Of a stretch of DNA of 64,000 bases, positions 22,139-35,400 are shown piece after piece (the stretch's first letter is position 1; every line of letters begins with the position of its first letter). The DNA lies in the NCBI RefSeq assembly GCF_001411555.2, contig NC_049909.1:16974623-17038622 (forward strand), written 5' to 3'. The notes below the pieces were generated by a model. The model was not told where the DNA came from, searched no databases, and saw nothing but the letters and a program-made list of their open reading frames with translations. The DNA is from Juglans regia. Taxonomy: Eukaryota; Streptophyta; Magnoliopsida; Fagales; Juglandaceae. The position numbers and the translations under genes are program-made.

Positions 22139-22203
22139 CACTTCCTTCCTCAAAATCTTTGGAATCATAAAAAACCTCCTCTGACTTCTTATCTTCCCTT
22201 TCC

Positions 22204-23058
22204 TCATACCTTACAACAGATACATTTTGGGTCTTTTACATACATGGAAGGAGTTCTATTTCTCTTCACAATGGTAACATAATCTTTTTTTTTTTCCTTC
22301 TCATCCATCTGTGCAGAGAAAACTCTCCTTATAGGGGCTGCATATTTAGGGGCTCTATTTTGACCTTCACCATAATTAACCCCTTGTCTAGCACCTGATG
22401 ATGATGAGTTGTTTCTTTCCATCCACAATTTCACAATTTTCCTTGTATTGACTAGATATTCTTCCTATATTTTTACGATGCCAAATGCAGCACTCAAGTT
22501 CACCGGATTAAACATACGGAGTGAGAGGCATATCTTGTCTTTGAGGCCACTAAGAAAGCAGCTCAACTTGTGAGTGTCTGAGAGCCCCATAAGCCTGTTT
22601 GAAAGGGCTTCAAATTGACCTTTGTAAGCTGCTATTGTTGAAGTTTGCTTCAGCCTTGTGATTGCTTCTATGGGGTCATCGTAAACGGTGGTGCCAGATC
22701 GCATTTCGAGGGCTTGAATGAAGGTCTAGTAGCAGGTAAACTGTCCAGCATCTGTTGCATCTTGGTACCAAATCAATGTCTCTCCATCCATGTGATATGA
22801 AACCATGAGTAATTTTTGAGCCAGAGGTGTTTAATGAAAGTCAAAATAGTGAGATGCCTTAAAAATCCATCTAGCTGAGTCTATACCATCAAAATGTGGG
22901 AAATCCAGATTGATTCCCCTCTGCCCATGCCTCCGATGGTCATAGTTTTCTTGTTCCAATTTTACATGTAGTTCACGGTGAGGTACTAGGTTTTGGGTAG
23001 CAACCATAGTACGCATCGTATTATTCATTTGGTTCTGGGTAGCAATCATAGTACGCAT
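22204..23058 (-). pseudogene. gypsy gag remnant
   Basis: Pieces of a retrotransposon gag domain are readable in order: a start with QENYDHRRHGQRGINLDFPHF and ARWIFKASHYFDFH (23058-22831), then a region with AITRLKQTSTIAAYKGQFE and LSGLKDKICLSL (22704-22465), then a basic linker (22434-22204). Stops separate the pieces. The capsid-like gag would package element RNA in an intact copy. Confidence 0.75.
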
Positions 23059-23178
23059 CTACTCTCTAATCTCCTGGATGCTTTGTTCATGTGCCTCAAC
23101 TCGCCTCTGTACTCCCTCTTGGTGTTGCTTGGATCGGTGCCCTCAACCATTAGAATCAGTGTCTCTGGAAACCAATTG

Positions 23179-23675
23179 TTATGGGTCTGGTTGTAATTGG
23201 AAATGAGGAAAGAAATATAGATGAAAGTAGATGTGAAATAGAGATGAAATTGATGGAATATTACTGAATATTACTGTAAATGACTGTAAATGATAAGGGA
23301 TTTTTGAGAAACTCTAGCCTCTAGTGTTCGTGCCAAATTCATACAAGATATTAGATGTTGTTTTCTTCCTCTCTTCTCCCATATATTCCCTTTGTCTATT
23401 ACTAACAACTTCTAACATACACGGACTTGGCAATCTACAAATAATAGAATGTAAATATAAAATATCCTACTGCATATTCCTACTGAAAGTAATTAAAACG
23501 ATGCGTTCTAATTATGACTCCTTAAACGGTGCGTTACAAAGGCCTCGTGCTGCTGCTGCGTTTTGGTCTTTTATTCTCCCTATCCAAAAACGATCTTGTT
23601 TGACTTAAGGCTTCTTACTTCAATTCAAGACGTAACTCCTTCTCTCTTCTGTTGAGTATTCACAAAGTCATAACA
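23179..23675 (-). repeat. 5' LTR of the gypsy element, 497 bp
   Basis: On the minus strand it runs from TGTTATGACTTTG to GACCCATAACA, with short inverted ends TGTTATG/CATAACA. It is followed at once by a tRNA-Met-like primer site. No second LTR was found to confirm the length. Confidence 0.6.
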
Positions 23676-23712
23676 GTTTGTTTGCACGGAAAGAGTATTT
23701 GCCTATTTGGGG

Positions 23713-24024
23713 TATAGAAACATTCAGTTCTCCCCATAAAAGACCTAATAGGAGGAGTGAGGTAATTTCTTATAAGGTTCAAGATGAGTTTGTTTCAATG
23801 CCATGTGGGACTTCTCAACACGCCCCCTCACGTGTGGGCCGGTATGTCCGGTACCATCATTGTGGGTAGGTTGCTGGAGTCCATCATCGGTTATAAGTTA
23901 ACCAGCTCTGATATCATATAAAAACATCAATTTCTCCCCATAAAAGGCCTAATGGGAGGAGTGAAGTAACTTTTTATAAGGCTCAGGATGAGTTTGTTTC
24001 AATGTCGTGTGAGACTTCTCAGCA
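23713..24024 (-). mobile_element. TRIM retrotransposon, 312 bp
   Basis: Direct repeats 23713-23820 and 23917-24024 (108 bp each) flank a 96-bp core. The core starts CGCCCCCTCACGTGTGGG (complement of a polypurine tract) and ends CCAGCTCTGATATCA (complement of a TGATATCAGAGC primer site), so orientation is minus. The target duplication TGGGG is perfect (23708-23712 and 24025-24029). There is no coding capacity. Confidence 0.9.
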
Positions 24025-24059
24025 TGGGGAATAGTTTCGATCGTGTTTAGTCCACCCTT

Positions 24060-24380
24060 TGTTATGCAAATAAGATGACATTAGAGTAATTTGAGATAAT
24101 TTATGAATACTAATAAAATTGTTTGAGTTAAGATTTTTACAAAATTTTAAAAAATGAGAGAAATAAATAATAAAAATAAATATGGTTAAAATATTATTGT
24201 TGTTTAGAAATTTGAAGAAGTTAAATTATTTTTTGTGTTTTGTTTAAAAGCTTGGTAAAGTTGTAATGATTATATGAAAATTTTAAAAATTTGAAATTGA
24301 AAAATGTTTATATTAAATAGTTTTTTGATATTAAGATGAGATGAGATGGTTTCAAATGTTTATCAAAACAAACCAAACCT
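24060..24380. repeat. AT-rich MITE-family copy
   Basis: It shares TTGAATTATTTTTTGTGTTTT-like cores and GATATTAAGATGAGATGAGATGG with the other copies. Region 24381-25076 beyond it is AT-rich with no supported gene. Confidence 0.55.
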
Positions 24381-25076
24381 TGATTTTCTGAAAATATTCT
24401 TGCATTTTTCAAAGAGGGCCAATAAATATACATGCTTAACAAATACATTTCTTTAAAAAATATAATAAATTTTATTTACAAATATTTTTATCACCGCCTT
24501 ATTGATATCTCTTTAATGCGAAATCATTATTCTCTCAATATTCTTTTAACATGATAATTATTTGTTCAATATTTCTTTGCGTAACATCGTATGATTAATT
24601 CATAAATGAAATATAATAAATAATTTTTATTATCAAATCATAAAACATTGAGAAAATAATTATAAAATTTATGGTGAGTACCTTTATTCTTATAGAATAT
24701 ATTTGCCCTACTTCTTACCTTCAAGATTTTGAACAATTGGATTGAACCAACTTCTTGGTCCATCTTAAAAGACCATCAAGCTCCACCTAAAGACCATAAC
24801 ACGCCTTTTCTTGAAACTATGATTGCAAGTACAGAGCCTTTTAAGTTTGAAGTGTCTCATACCATATTAGTTTGCAATATTTATTGGGATCAAGTTTTTT
24901 TTTTTTTTTTAATTAAATGATGTCTACAATTCAATAAGATATAAACACAACGTATGGATTGTAATATATTGAACATTAGAATTATTGCAATTTTATCTCA
25001 AAAGAATCAAACCTGTGATATATGGCTCATACACACAAGTTCGTTCTTACCACTTGGACTACCCACGGATGGGTAT

Positions 25077-25395
25077 TTTTTTTTTTTGAAAGCAAGCTTA
25101 ATTCAAGAACAAACTACACTATTACAACCGAATTCATAATTAAGCTAAAATATTAGGAGGGTTATTACCATTATGAAAATCAAGAACACAGTCTGGAATA
25201 CAAATAAGGGGAATGCTTCTATAAAAGTGGTTGGAAGCTGCCCATTGCGCTATTTGATATGCACATCAATTTTGAGATCGATGGATTTTCTTCGCTTTGC
25301 AATCTTCAAACATGGGGAGCATGTAATGAATAACTTTGATAGTATTCTGAATTGTCCAAATCTATTGGAGCATTTGATTTGGAAATGGCCTGAAT
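25077..25395 (-). mobile_element. 5'-truncated non-LTR retroposon
   Basis: It begins (plus strand) with a 13-T run, which is the poly(A) tail of a minus-strand insertion. It is flanked by an imperfect 16-bp duplication: ACCCACGGATGGGTAT at 25061-25076 and ACCCACGAATAGGTAT at 25396-25411 (14 of 16 match). Poly(A) plus a long duplication is typical of LINE-driven insertion. The open frame on the opposite strand (25173-25451) has no recognisable domain. Confidence 0.65.
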
Positions 25396-25784
25396 ACCCA
25401 CGAATAGGTATTTATGTTCAACAGAACATTTTCCCTTGTATATCTATTTAAATACTAACTGTTCATTTCTAAAAAAAAATACTAACTGTTCAGATGAAAT
25501 AGTTATTATTCTATTATTTAAAATTAATGTACAATAAATTAAAAATAAAATGACAAAATCTGAAGGTTAACATATGTTTTTACCAAAATAATTATATTTA
25601 AAGAAGACTACATGTCAGAATTTCAAATCAATAACATTTTAATATTTTATTGATCAATCTTCTCTCGAATCAAATATTGGAATTTAGAAGGTAAGAAAAT
25701 ATTTTACAGCGGAATATGTAAACAGTAAATGCTTCAAAATTCACAATATTCGTGGTAAATTTGTATTTTATCTAAGGTAACATT

Positions 25785-26200
25785 TGGATAGTATATTTAG
25801 ATTAGATGAATTAAGATGAAAGTTAAATAAAATATTAATTTTTAATAATATTAATATTTTAAAATTTTTAAAAAATAAATTATTTATTATATTTTATAAA
25901 AAAATTTAAAAAATTTATAATAATAAAATGAGATAAAATATTTCTAAAAAAATAAACAAAGGCTTTATTTTTATTTGAACCGCACGCGCGATTTTGAAAA
26001 TTCATTTATAGACTATCTTATTTAGATATAGAAATAATTTTATCTTATTATTATAATTTTTTTAGATTTTTATATAAAATATAATAAATAATTTAATTTT
26101 TAAAATTTTTAAATAATAATAATATTTTAATAATATTTTATCAAACTTTTAACTTTTACCTAAAATTATATATTAACTATCTGCCCATCCAAACGACCTT
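25785..26200. repeat. two AT-rich MITE-family copies, inverted
   Basis: One copy (about 25785-25970) reads GGATAGTATATTTAGATTAG...AATAAAATGAGATAAAAT. The second (about 26000-26200) is in opposite orientation (TTATAATTTTTTTAGATTTT...CCATCCAAACGACCTT). A short repeat of CCATCCAAACGACCTT follows at about 26230, just before the AP2M leader. Confidence 0.5.
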
Positions 26201-26416
26201 GATACAAACGACCTTATTTAACTCTCTCTCCATCCAAACGACCTTAATACAACTAGTGGAATTTTCATTTTCTTCCCTTACGACCATTTCCGATGCTGTA
26301 GCCGCGTGCCCAACGTACTCCGCTCAGCAGATCTGGTATCCCAGCTACGCCTCTTCACCGTCCATCTGGTTTGGGTCTTTGTTTCTTGATTTTGGACGCA
26401 ACCCACTGGATCAGCC

Positions 26417-29400
26417 ATGCCGGTGGCCGCTTCGGCTATATACTTCCTGAACCTCCGGGGCGATGTTCTCATCAACCGCCTTTATCGCGACGACGTTGGG
26501 TGATTACCCTCTCTTTCTCTCCCGCTCGCGTTAATTTGGTGCTATGAATGTAGGATGGGATTGGTTATGTGTAGATTATTGTTTAATTCTAGGATGTGGG
26601 GCATCCGTGTGACAAAAATTTGATGCCGATAGTTGTGTTCATCTATTCAAAGGTCTTTCGATAATGGGTTGACTTATATCGGGGTGAAAGTATCTGGGTA
26701 CTGCCGAATTGTTTGTTCTGTTTGTGCGTTAATGCATACGGGGTAGGGGGTACGCTGTGCTATCATTTTGGTCGCAAATAAGCAACCAAAGCGTACTAAA
26801 ATGTAGATCACATTGTAGACTTCCTTCACATTTTGTTTTGTGTACTGTAGAAGTACGAAGACACCCAAATAGGAAAGGTGATGAATGTGATTGGCATTGT
26901 TTGGGGAGAAGTTCTTATGGTTTATGATGATTTTGAGAGGTTCTAGTTGTAACCTCAGCTAGTCATTTTGGTATATGTCTAGATGTCTTGGATTTCCTTA
27001 GGTAGTTTAAATGGTATTGGAGCCAATTTCCAACCAAAAGTACGAGATTTGAGTCATGTCACCTTAAGAATGGCCTAAGGAGAATGCCCGAGATTTGAGT
27101 GAGGAGATTATAACGGTCAAGACCAAGAATAGGAAGGGTATTGAATGAGATCCTGCATTATCTGGATTGGAGAATTTTCACAGTTTATAATGATTCCAAT
27201 TAGCTCTTTTTTTTATAGTTAATAAGAGAATTTATTCCAAGTAAATAGGCATAGCCCAAGTACACATGATGTATACAAGTGAGTACACCTGAAAAACAGT
27301 ACTAAAATAAAACATTACAAATATTCCCATCCCTTACAAGATTCTTCACCCAAAAAAATAAAGTGTTAAAGAAAAAATCCCTAAACTCCCCCATAGAACG
27401 TTCACAATTTTCAAAACACCTCCCATTTCTTTCTAGCCATAAGCACCAATTAGCTGTTGTTGTGAATTTAACTAGTTCTTTTGGAGTATAAGTCCAAATG
27501 TGGTCATGTCTTTTCTTGGGTCATTTTTTACAAATAATCAAAGATTTTTTGTTTTATAAAAACAAAGGGTGTAGCTCGAGTACATAGTTAGTGTACAAGA
27601 GTAATACCTACTTAGAAGAAGTGGAACAGAGAAATCCTGAAAACTCAGCTCATGAAGATCTATAGAAGCTACCAAAGGAGCAAAGTCTTGAGAATGAAAG
27701 TTTTAAGTTCATCCTGCTTGCAATCCTCAAAATTTGCATAATTCTTTGTGATACCCCATATTGACTAATAAGTGATAAAGGGTAGGTGGTGTATGAAATC
27801 CCATATTGCTTGGGAAAGAGAAATTATTGCTCTTTATAATGGTTCCAATAGGGCTCCAATTGTATCATTAACTAGTACTTTTGGAGTGTAGGCCTAGATG
27901 TGGCTTGAGCCTCCCTTGTGGCATTACATTCTTTTTAATCCAAATAAACCACACTAGGCAAATAGAAATTATTAATCATACTGCTACAATTCTTGGGTTG
28001 CCATATTACCATAACCAATTGTCAGAGGTCTACTAGCATGTGAGACTTAACCCAAGTCAATTTAACTCGACCAAAACAGTCATTTCACGAGGCATTGGCT
28101 ATCCTCCAAATGCGTCACACTAGGCAGATAGAGATTATCTTCCATACTGCCATAATTTGTGGGTTTTCATATAACCCTCGCCAATTGTCAAAGAGGTTTA
28201 CTAACGTTTGAGGCATAACCCAAGCCAATCTAGCTACCAAAAAAGTTATTCCACTAGGCATTGGCCATCTCACAATGAAGTAAAAGGTGATATTACCATT
28301 CCTCGCTTGTTTTGCTCATATAGCACCAATTTTCCACAATGATATGATGTGGGCATGGCAGGAACTAAAGAAACCGTAGTTGCACAGAAATTTCCTACCA
28401 GACCGAGGGCTGTTTGCCCAATAAATTGCGCAATTATTTATGAACAACATGGCTATAAAATATTCTCCTATCTTTCCTTAGCTTATCCATAGTGAGAATC
28501 TTCACTAGGGATATTGTTCAAACATAATAATAATATAAAAAAAGCTGCTCTTGAAGGTACCTTAGGCTGCCAAAAGCCTTCCTAGAGTAGGGGTTAGGAC
28601 CTTATAAAGATCGAGTAGTGAACTTTCTTTTCTTGAAAAAGCCCAAAGAATATATGCTCTTCTAAGATGTAATCTACTCAAGTACTAGAGATTGAAGAAC
28701 TCCGTGAAGACATTGATCTTCTAGTCATGAGTCGCTCTGAAGAATGAACTTTTCTTCTTTGAGTCATTATAGTAGGTATTTGTGATCTTGCCATTCATGC
28801 AACTAGAATTACTGAGATTGAAATAAACGATAGATAGCTTTAATAGTTTGTTCTCAGCCCGCTCCAAGGTTTTGAAGGGGAAATTTTGAAAAGCTTTTTG
28901 GTGTAGGCACTGTAATGTACTTTTTTCCCATTTCTCCCTATGTGTTCAAGCACCTTAAGCAAGTCTAGAGGTAAAGGGGTTTCTTGTGGAGTTGAAATGA
29001 TGAAGTGTTCATATAGCAGATCCAGTTTATGGCACACTGCCTCTTGTTCCCATCATAGTACATGTTTGCCACTTTGGCTTAGGTGGCACATTTACCTTTT
29101 ATGTTTTAAAGTGGTTTGGACATGAAGTTGTGTTAAAAAATAATGCCTTCAAAATGTTACAAATGTGTGATACCCCATATGATAAGGATAATAGTAGGTG
29201 GTGTATGAGATCCCACATTGTTTGGGAAGAAGAAGTTATGGCTCTTTATAAGGTTCTAATGGGGCTCCAATTATATCATTGATTAGTCCTTTTGGAGTAT
29301 AGACCATGTGGTTTGGGCCTTCCATTGGAGCATTACAAAATGTTGATTTTGCAAAGAAGTGTATTGGTTTTATACTAGTTACAGATCGTTACGCTTGGGG

Positions 29401-32400
29401 CTAAACTTTCTCGCGAACTGGTTTTTCATGTGTTTGCTGAGTGAATATTGCTGCAAAGAATTGATGAATGTCTGGCTGATCAGAGAGCTTGGGAAATAAT
29501 TTGTATTAACTATGCTCTATACCTTGACTAGCTTGATTTTAACAAGAGTGCATCCTTGGCGAGTATTGATGTTGGGTAGTCTTTCGGATGGAGGTTGGGC
29601 TACGGGAAACATTGGGTTGGGGTTGGGGAGGTGTGATTTATTCTAACTCAGGCTTGATGTATGATGGGTAGTTTTTCGTGGGCTTTTGGGGCAATAGGAA
29701 CTTTCTAGTATGGGTTAGGGATTTTCTTGTATACATCCACTGTACTTGGTTACTCCTATTGATATATATATATATATAATACTTTTACTTATCAAAAAAA
29801 AAAATTCATGTTGGCTGGTTGCAGTGTTGAAGCTTCACATGGAAATTAAATGAAAGGCATTTTTGGTTAATCATGTCATATTATTTTATTATGCTTGTCA
29901 TTTCCTTTGTGATCCATCTTTTATCAAGTTGTCTCTTGCTACATATGTTAAAAATAATTACATGACTTTCAACCCTCATTCTTTTTGTCAGGGGAAATAT
30001 GGTTGATGCTTTCCGGGTGCATATAATGCAAACCAAAGAACTTGGTACATGTCCTGTGCGGCAGATTGGCGGTTGCTCTTTCTTTTATATGAGAATCAGC
30101 AATGTCTACATTGTGATTGTTGTCAGCAGCAATGCAAATGTAGCTTGTGCTTTCAAGTTTGTTGTTGAGGTATTTAGCTTCCTCTTATTGTTTACATTCT
30201 TTGTGGCTGCGGCTTTTTCCTTTTTGAATTCAATTTCAAGATTTTTTTTGGGAAGTTTTTTTTTTTCTATATTTATTTGTATTCAGGTTTCTAGAAGCTT
30301 CTAAAATGTTATCAATGAATAAATAAATCGATCTGGAATTAGAAGTTATATGCATTAGTGTTTTGGGGAGGCAGTCGATATGTCAAAAGGTGTATTTTAC
30401 AGGGTGGATGGTAGGTTATGAGTTCAAGACTCATTGGGGTGTAATGGTAACTTACAATCCGAAAATCATGTAGTGGTATTCCATTTGATACAGAAAACAT
30501 GATCCTGTTATCCTCAATTTGGTGTTAGGTTATGGTTAGTGTCTTCAGCCCTTATGCTTTTAGTGGGTAATAATGCTTTTATTCACAAATTTTTGGTAGT
30601 TGTTGCTAATGATTTTCTCTGTTTCGTTTCCAGGCTGTTGCACTTTTTAAATCTTATTTTGGTGGAGCTTTTGATGAAGATGCAATCCGTAATAATTTTG
30701 TTCTCATTTACGAGTTATTGGATGGTATGTAATTGGAGAGGAAAATACGCCTAATTATTTCCAGATGCATAAATTTAGTCATGGTTATTATACTCAAGCT
30801 GACCTGGATGGTTTGGATTGGTGAACTCGGCTCAGAACCCAGACCGATCCATTTCTTCCATTCCATCAGATGTTAGCATAACCCACTCAAAGCCATTTTG
30901 CGGGGTTGTATTTTCAATGACCTATGTGACCTAACTGGGTTGTAATGAACGTGGTTGTATTTAGTTTTCACTGTAAAATTTGTTCTTCATGTGGAAAACA
31001 CGCGTGCCATAATTGAAAACATACATTTCTGCTAACTGACCACTTATTAATCATGCCACTTAGAAGGTGGTATGACTAATAACCAGTTGCTTATTTTTTG
31101 CCTATTCAGCAAATGAAAATTCACATAATTTATTTTAACTGTGATCAAGATCATATAAAGGTGTTAAGGAATAATGCTACTCTAATTGCAGAAATTATGG
31201 ATTTTGGTTACCCACAAAATCTATCTCCGGAGATTTTAAAGCTTTACATCACTCAGGAAGGAGTGCGATCACCATTCTCATCCAAGGTTAGTTGGTAGTT
31301 AAATATTTCAGGATTTGGTGATCCATCAATGTCTGTTAGCAGTCTTCTTGGGATTTGTTCTGTGTAATTTTTAGGTTTTTAAGAAGTATATTTCATTTTA
31401 TGTATGAAATGCTTGTAAAAGATGATCTGATAATTTTTTTTCTACCATATGCACGAAAAAAGCCTACAGATAAACCTGTTCCCAATGCAACCTTACAAGT
31501 TACGGGTGCTGTTGGTTGGCGGAGAGAAGGTCTAGTTTATAAAAAGAACGAGGTGACTTTAATTTTTCCATTTCTTTTCTGTTTTGGATAAAGCCATTCT
31601 GTTGGATTATTTAAAGACTCATTCTGTACAGGTCTTTCTGGATATTGTGGAAAGTGTAAATCTTCTCATGTCTTCAAAAGGTGGGTAGTGGTATTTGGTG
31701 GTAGACTGGTAGTTTGCATGGCTGTTCTTAATTTTATCACTTAAAAAACAGTCTGGTCAATATAGGTAGCGTTCTGCGTTGTGATGTGACGGGAAAGATT
31801 CTTATGAAGTGCTTCTTGTCTGGAATGCCTGATTTGAAGTTGGGTTTAAATGATAAAATTGGCCTTGAGAAAGAGTCTCAAATTAAATCACGTCCTACTA
31901 AAAGGTAATTTAATGACACTTTCTAGTTCTTCCTTTTAGCTTTTGTCTTTGGATGTTCAAGTGTTTGTAAAAAGTTCTCTTCCGTATTCTTTCCATCAAA
32001 ATTACCCAAGTTTAATGCAATGCTGGATTGTGCAAGGCAGTATCTTTATTTATTTATTTATTTGTCTGGTCACTCTATCTCTTAAATGCCGTGTTTTACA
32101 GTGGTAAAACAATTGAGCTTGATGACGTCACTTTCCATCAATGTGTGAATTTGACAAGATTTAACTCAGAGAAGACTGTGAGTTTTGTGCCACCTGATGG
32201 GGAATTTGAATTGATGAAGTAAGCTCTCAAATTCCTCACAACCTTTGTATTATTTTTTAATAGGCAGTAATGCATGCAACAACCCGAAACCCCACAAAAA
32301 AAAAAAAAGGAATTTTCAATTTTGTGAACTTGCTCTTCTGCTTATCCAGTTTTGAGGTTATTGGCTCAATGCAGGATTTTTAGAGTTTTGACAAGGAAAA

Positions 32401-35400
32401 TAACAGTTTTGAATTTGTGATTGTTCTCTTGTAGCCACCAGTATTTAATTTAATTTCAAGTATATTTAAATTCAGTAGCCAGAAAGATTTATGAATCCCA
32501 TCTTTTTCTCTTTCTTTCTTATCAATGCCACTATCAATGATACAATCACCCTACTTTTTGGAGATCAGAAAGGAGGTGCCAATATGCTGCTGTGAATCTG
32601 ACACACACTTCAAGGGGATATAATAAATGCACAAACTAGTACATGATATGGATAAAGTGCCCTGCTTGCTTTGTGGTGCCTGAATTTTCAGCTTTTGGAC
32701 TTTTAGGAGTTGTTTAGGAATAGTTTTCATTCCTTCTCATCTCAGCCCATTTCCTTCTCGAACATCACTCAAACACAAATACTTTTTCAATTTTAAATCT
32801 TCAACTTTTTCATCTAATCATTACCTAATCATCACAACTTTCCCAAACTTCCAAACAAAACATAAAAAACAATTCAACTTTTTCAAATCTCAAAATAAAA
32901 ATTATATTAAAAAAATTATATTTTAATAATATTTTAACTTTATAATATTTTTATTCAACTTTTTCTCCATCATTTCTCAAAACCCATTAAAACATCATAA
33001 CTCAAACTGTTTCAGTACTATTTACGGATTTCTCATCCCATCTCATTCTCCCAGCATCCCCTTAATTAGTGCTCACTTCTGTCATCATATTACCGTAGGT
33101 ATCGTATCACTGAGGGTGTTAATCTTCCATTCCGAGTATTGCCAACAATTAAGGAACTTGGTAGAACACGCATGGAAGTAAATGTTAAGGTTTGTAATTA
33201 TAATTGTTGAAGTTTCCCATCTCTTAAATTGTGAAGCAGTTTTTCCATTAGCTTATATATGTTTATCTTCAGGTAAAGAGTGTCTTTGGTGCAAAAATGT
33301 TTGCTCTTGGCGTTGTCATCAAAATTCCTGTGCCAAAACAAACAGCAAAAACAAGTTTTCAAGTGACATCAGGTCGAGCAAAGTACAATGCAGCTATTGA
33401 TTGCTTGGTTTGGAAGTGAGTGTCTTAGTTTATGAACTTCCGAACATTTTAAGCTCCCACTTCTTTTTAATCTATTTCACCATTGCAGTGACATATAGTT
33501 TTATTCATGTGTGGTATGTGGAAGGTTGTTTCCTGCATTTTTCCCATATTAATCATGCATGTACCCAAAAAATCCTGATGCAGGCGGGGAATTACTAGAT
33601 ATCTTTTAAAGTAGAAAAAATATTATTTTGAGCTGCTTCTGTTTGTTCCTAATCTACTTTAATTCTTGTTTTTGGAATTTCTTTTTCTAAATCCAAGATT
33701 AGTGTTTCTAGCTCTTGGGCTGGAATGTCTTTAGTGTACCTGGGTTGCACACCCTTGGTGCTATTTAATTCTTTTATTTCATAAAAGGGGATGATGGCAG
33801 GAAGATACAGGTTTTTGAAAGGATGACTCTTTGCTGAATCTTACTATGCCAAAAGAAAAGGGAAGACAAAAAAACTATTCTAAAATTTGTGTTGAACCCA
33901 ATATGGCATAGAGCTTGTAACACCCCAATGGAAGGCCCAAACCATATGGCCTATACTTCAAAAGGACTAGTCAATAATACAATTGGAATCCCATTGGAAC
34001 CTTATAAAGAGCAAAAGCTTCTCCTTCCCAAGCAATGTGGGATCTCATACATCACCTACCCTTATCCTTATTATATGGGGTATCATAGAGCTGGGTGAGA
34101 CAAAGCAGAGATCATACATGGGCTAATCATTATATAGATTAAGATCAAATCAATTTGCAAACTGAAATAAAAAAAAAAAAGATCCCCATGATGGTAATTT
34201 AATTATACTTGTAGCTGAAGAACCAGTACCTATTGATTGAGCCATCATGTGTTTATGTATTCATCAATCGATGTAGATGTGATCGCCAAATTTTTTAGTA
34301 GTTGTTTTTATATTATTTTTATAAGTTGAATTAGGTTGTTGCTTTCTTTCTTTATTTATGTGCCACGATTGTATGTTTCATCTGTAGTTATAGTTTAATT
34401 GATGTTGCTCAATTCGTAGGATAAGAAAATTTCCTGGTCAAACTGAGCCAACCATGAGTGCAGAAGTTGAGCTGATTTCTACGATGGCAGAAAAGAAATC
34501 TTGGACAAGGCCACCAATTCAGATGGAGTTCCAGGTGCTTAATCAATTACTTTTGTCACATCCACATTCCCATTACAAATGCAAGTTGTGGGAGTCCTTT
34601 TTCCCAGTACTCTGGATATGTTTCCTGAAATTCTTAATGTTATCCATTAAAAAAAAAATGAGGATATGTTTTTTTAGTCGACAATTTATAAGGTGCATTG
34701 ACAAACACTAAGGGGGCACTGACTAAGTAGACAAGAAGTATGCAACAGACCTTGACAAACTGAAAATCGAAAGTACAATGAACGTAAGAAACTCTAGAAG
34801 ATTGACCCAAAGAAAAAAAAAGAATCAGCTATCAGCACAATTAGAGACCATAAATTCAGCTTGGACCTACGATGATGTCTTTTCCGGCCTTCTAAAGTTT
34901 GTTGATCTGTTAATGTTGAGATTCGTAGAAAACAATGCATTAACCCACTAGCCTTTGTGTCAAAAGCATATACAACTTTCACCCATTTTGGATTCAACAG
35001 CTGCCCATCTACTCCTTTATTTGCCTGGGGAGGAGATCCAAACATCATTGACAGCTTGGAAAAGCAATCTTGTAAAATATTTTGTACATTTAGCGCTTTT
35101 ATCTTGTCAAGGTACTTCTGTTAATCCGGAGTTACTTGGATTTTATGTTTTCTCGTCTTCTGTGGACAATATTTGTTTTCTATTGAGCTGAGAAATATCT
35201 TTCACCTTTGTCATGTTCCTCGACTGATGAGTGTAACACGTTGCCAAGTTATACATAGGATGCTGATTTAGAGGTGAGTGAGTAAAAGCACATTGAGTGC
35301 CATGGCCCATGTCCCCACCTTGGTTCTTTTATTTTTTTTGATAAGTAATCCTACCTTGGTTCTTTATAGGTGGAATTGGGCTTATAGTGATTCTAAGATG

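Larger units (their letters stand above)
21440..23675 (-). mobile_element. truncated Ty3/gypsy LTR retrotransposon
   Basis: On the minus strand the order is LTR (23675-23179), primer site (TTGGTTTCCAGAGAC, about 23176-23162), gag remnants (about 23058-22204) and protease remnant (21868-21602), fading out near 21440. Reverse transcriptase, RNase H, integrase and a second LTR are not seen, so the element is truncated. It also carries a later solo-LTR insertion at 21966-22138. Several stop codons interrupt the frame. Confidence 0.8.

Noticed and set aside
21961..22143. Cassandra-type TRIM carrying a 5S rRNA-like segment
   Set aside because: The size and TGTGGGATCTCAC-like motifs suggested it, but none of the 172-182-bp copies contains a 5S internal promoter sequence.
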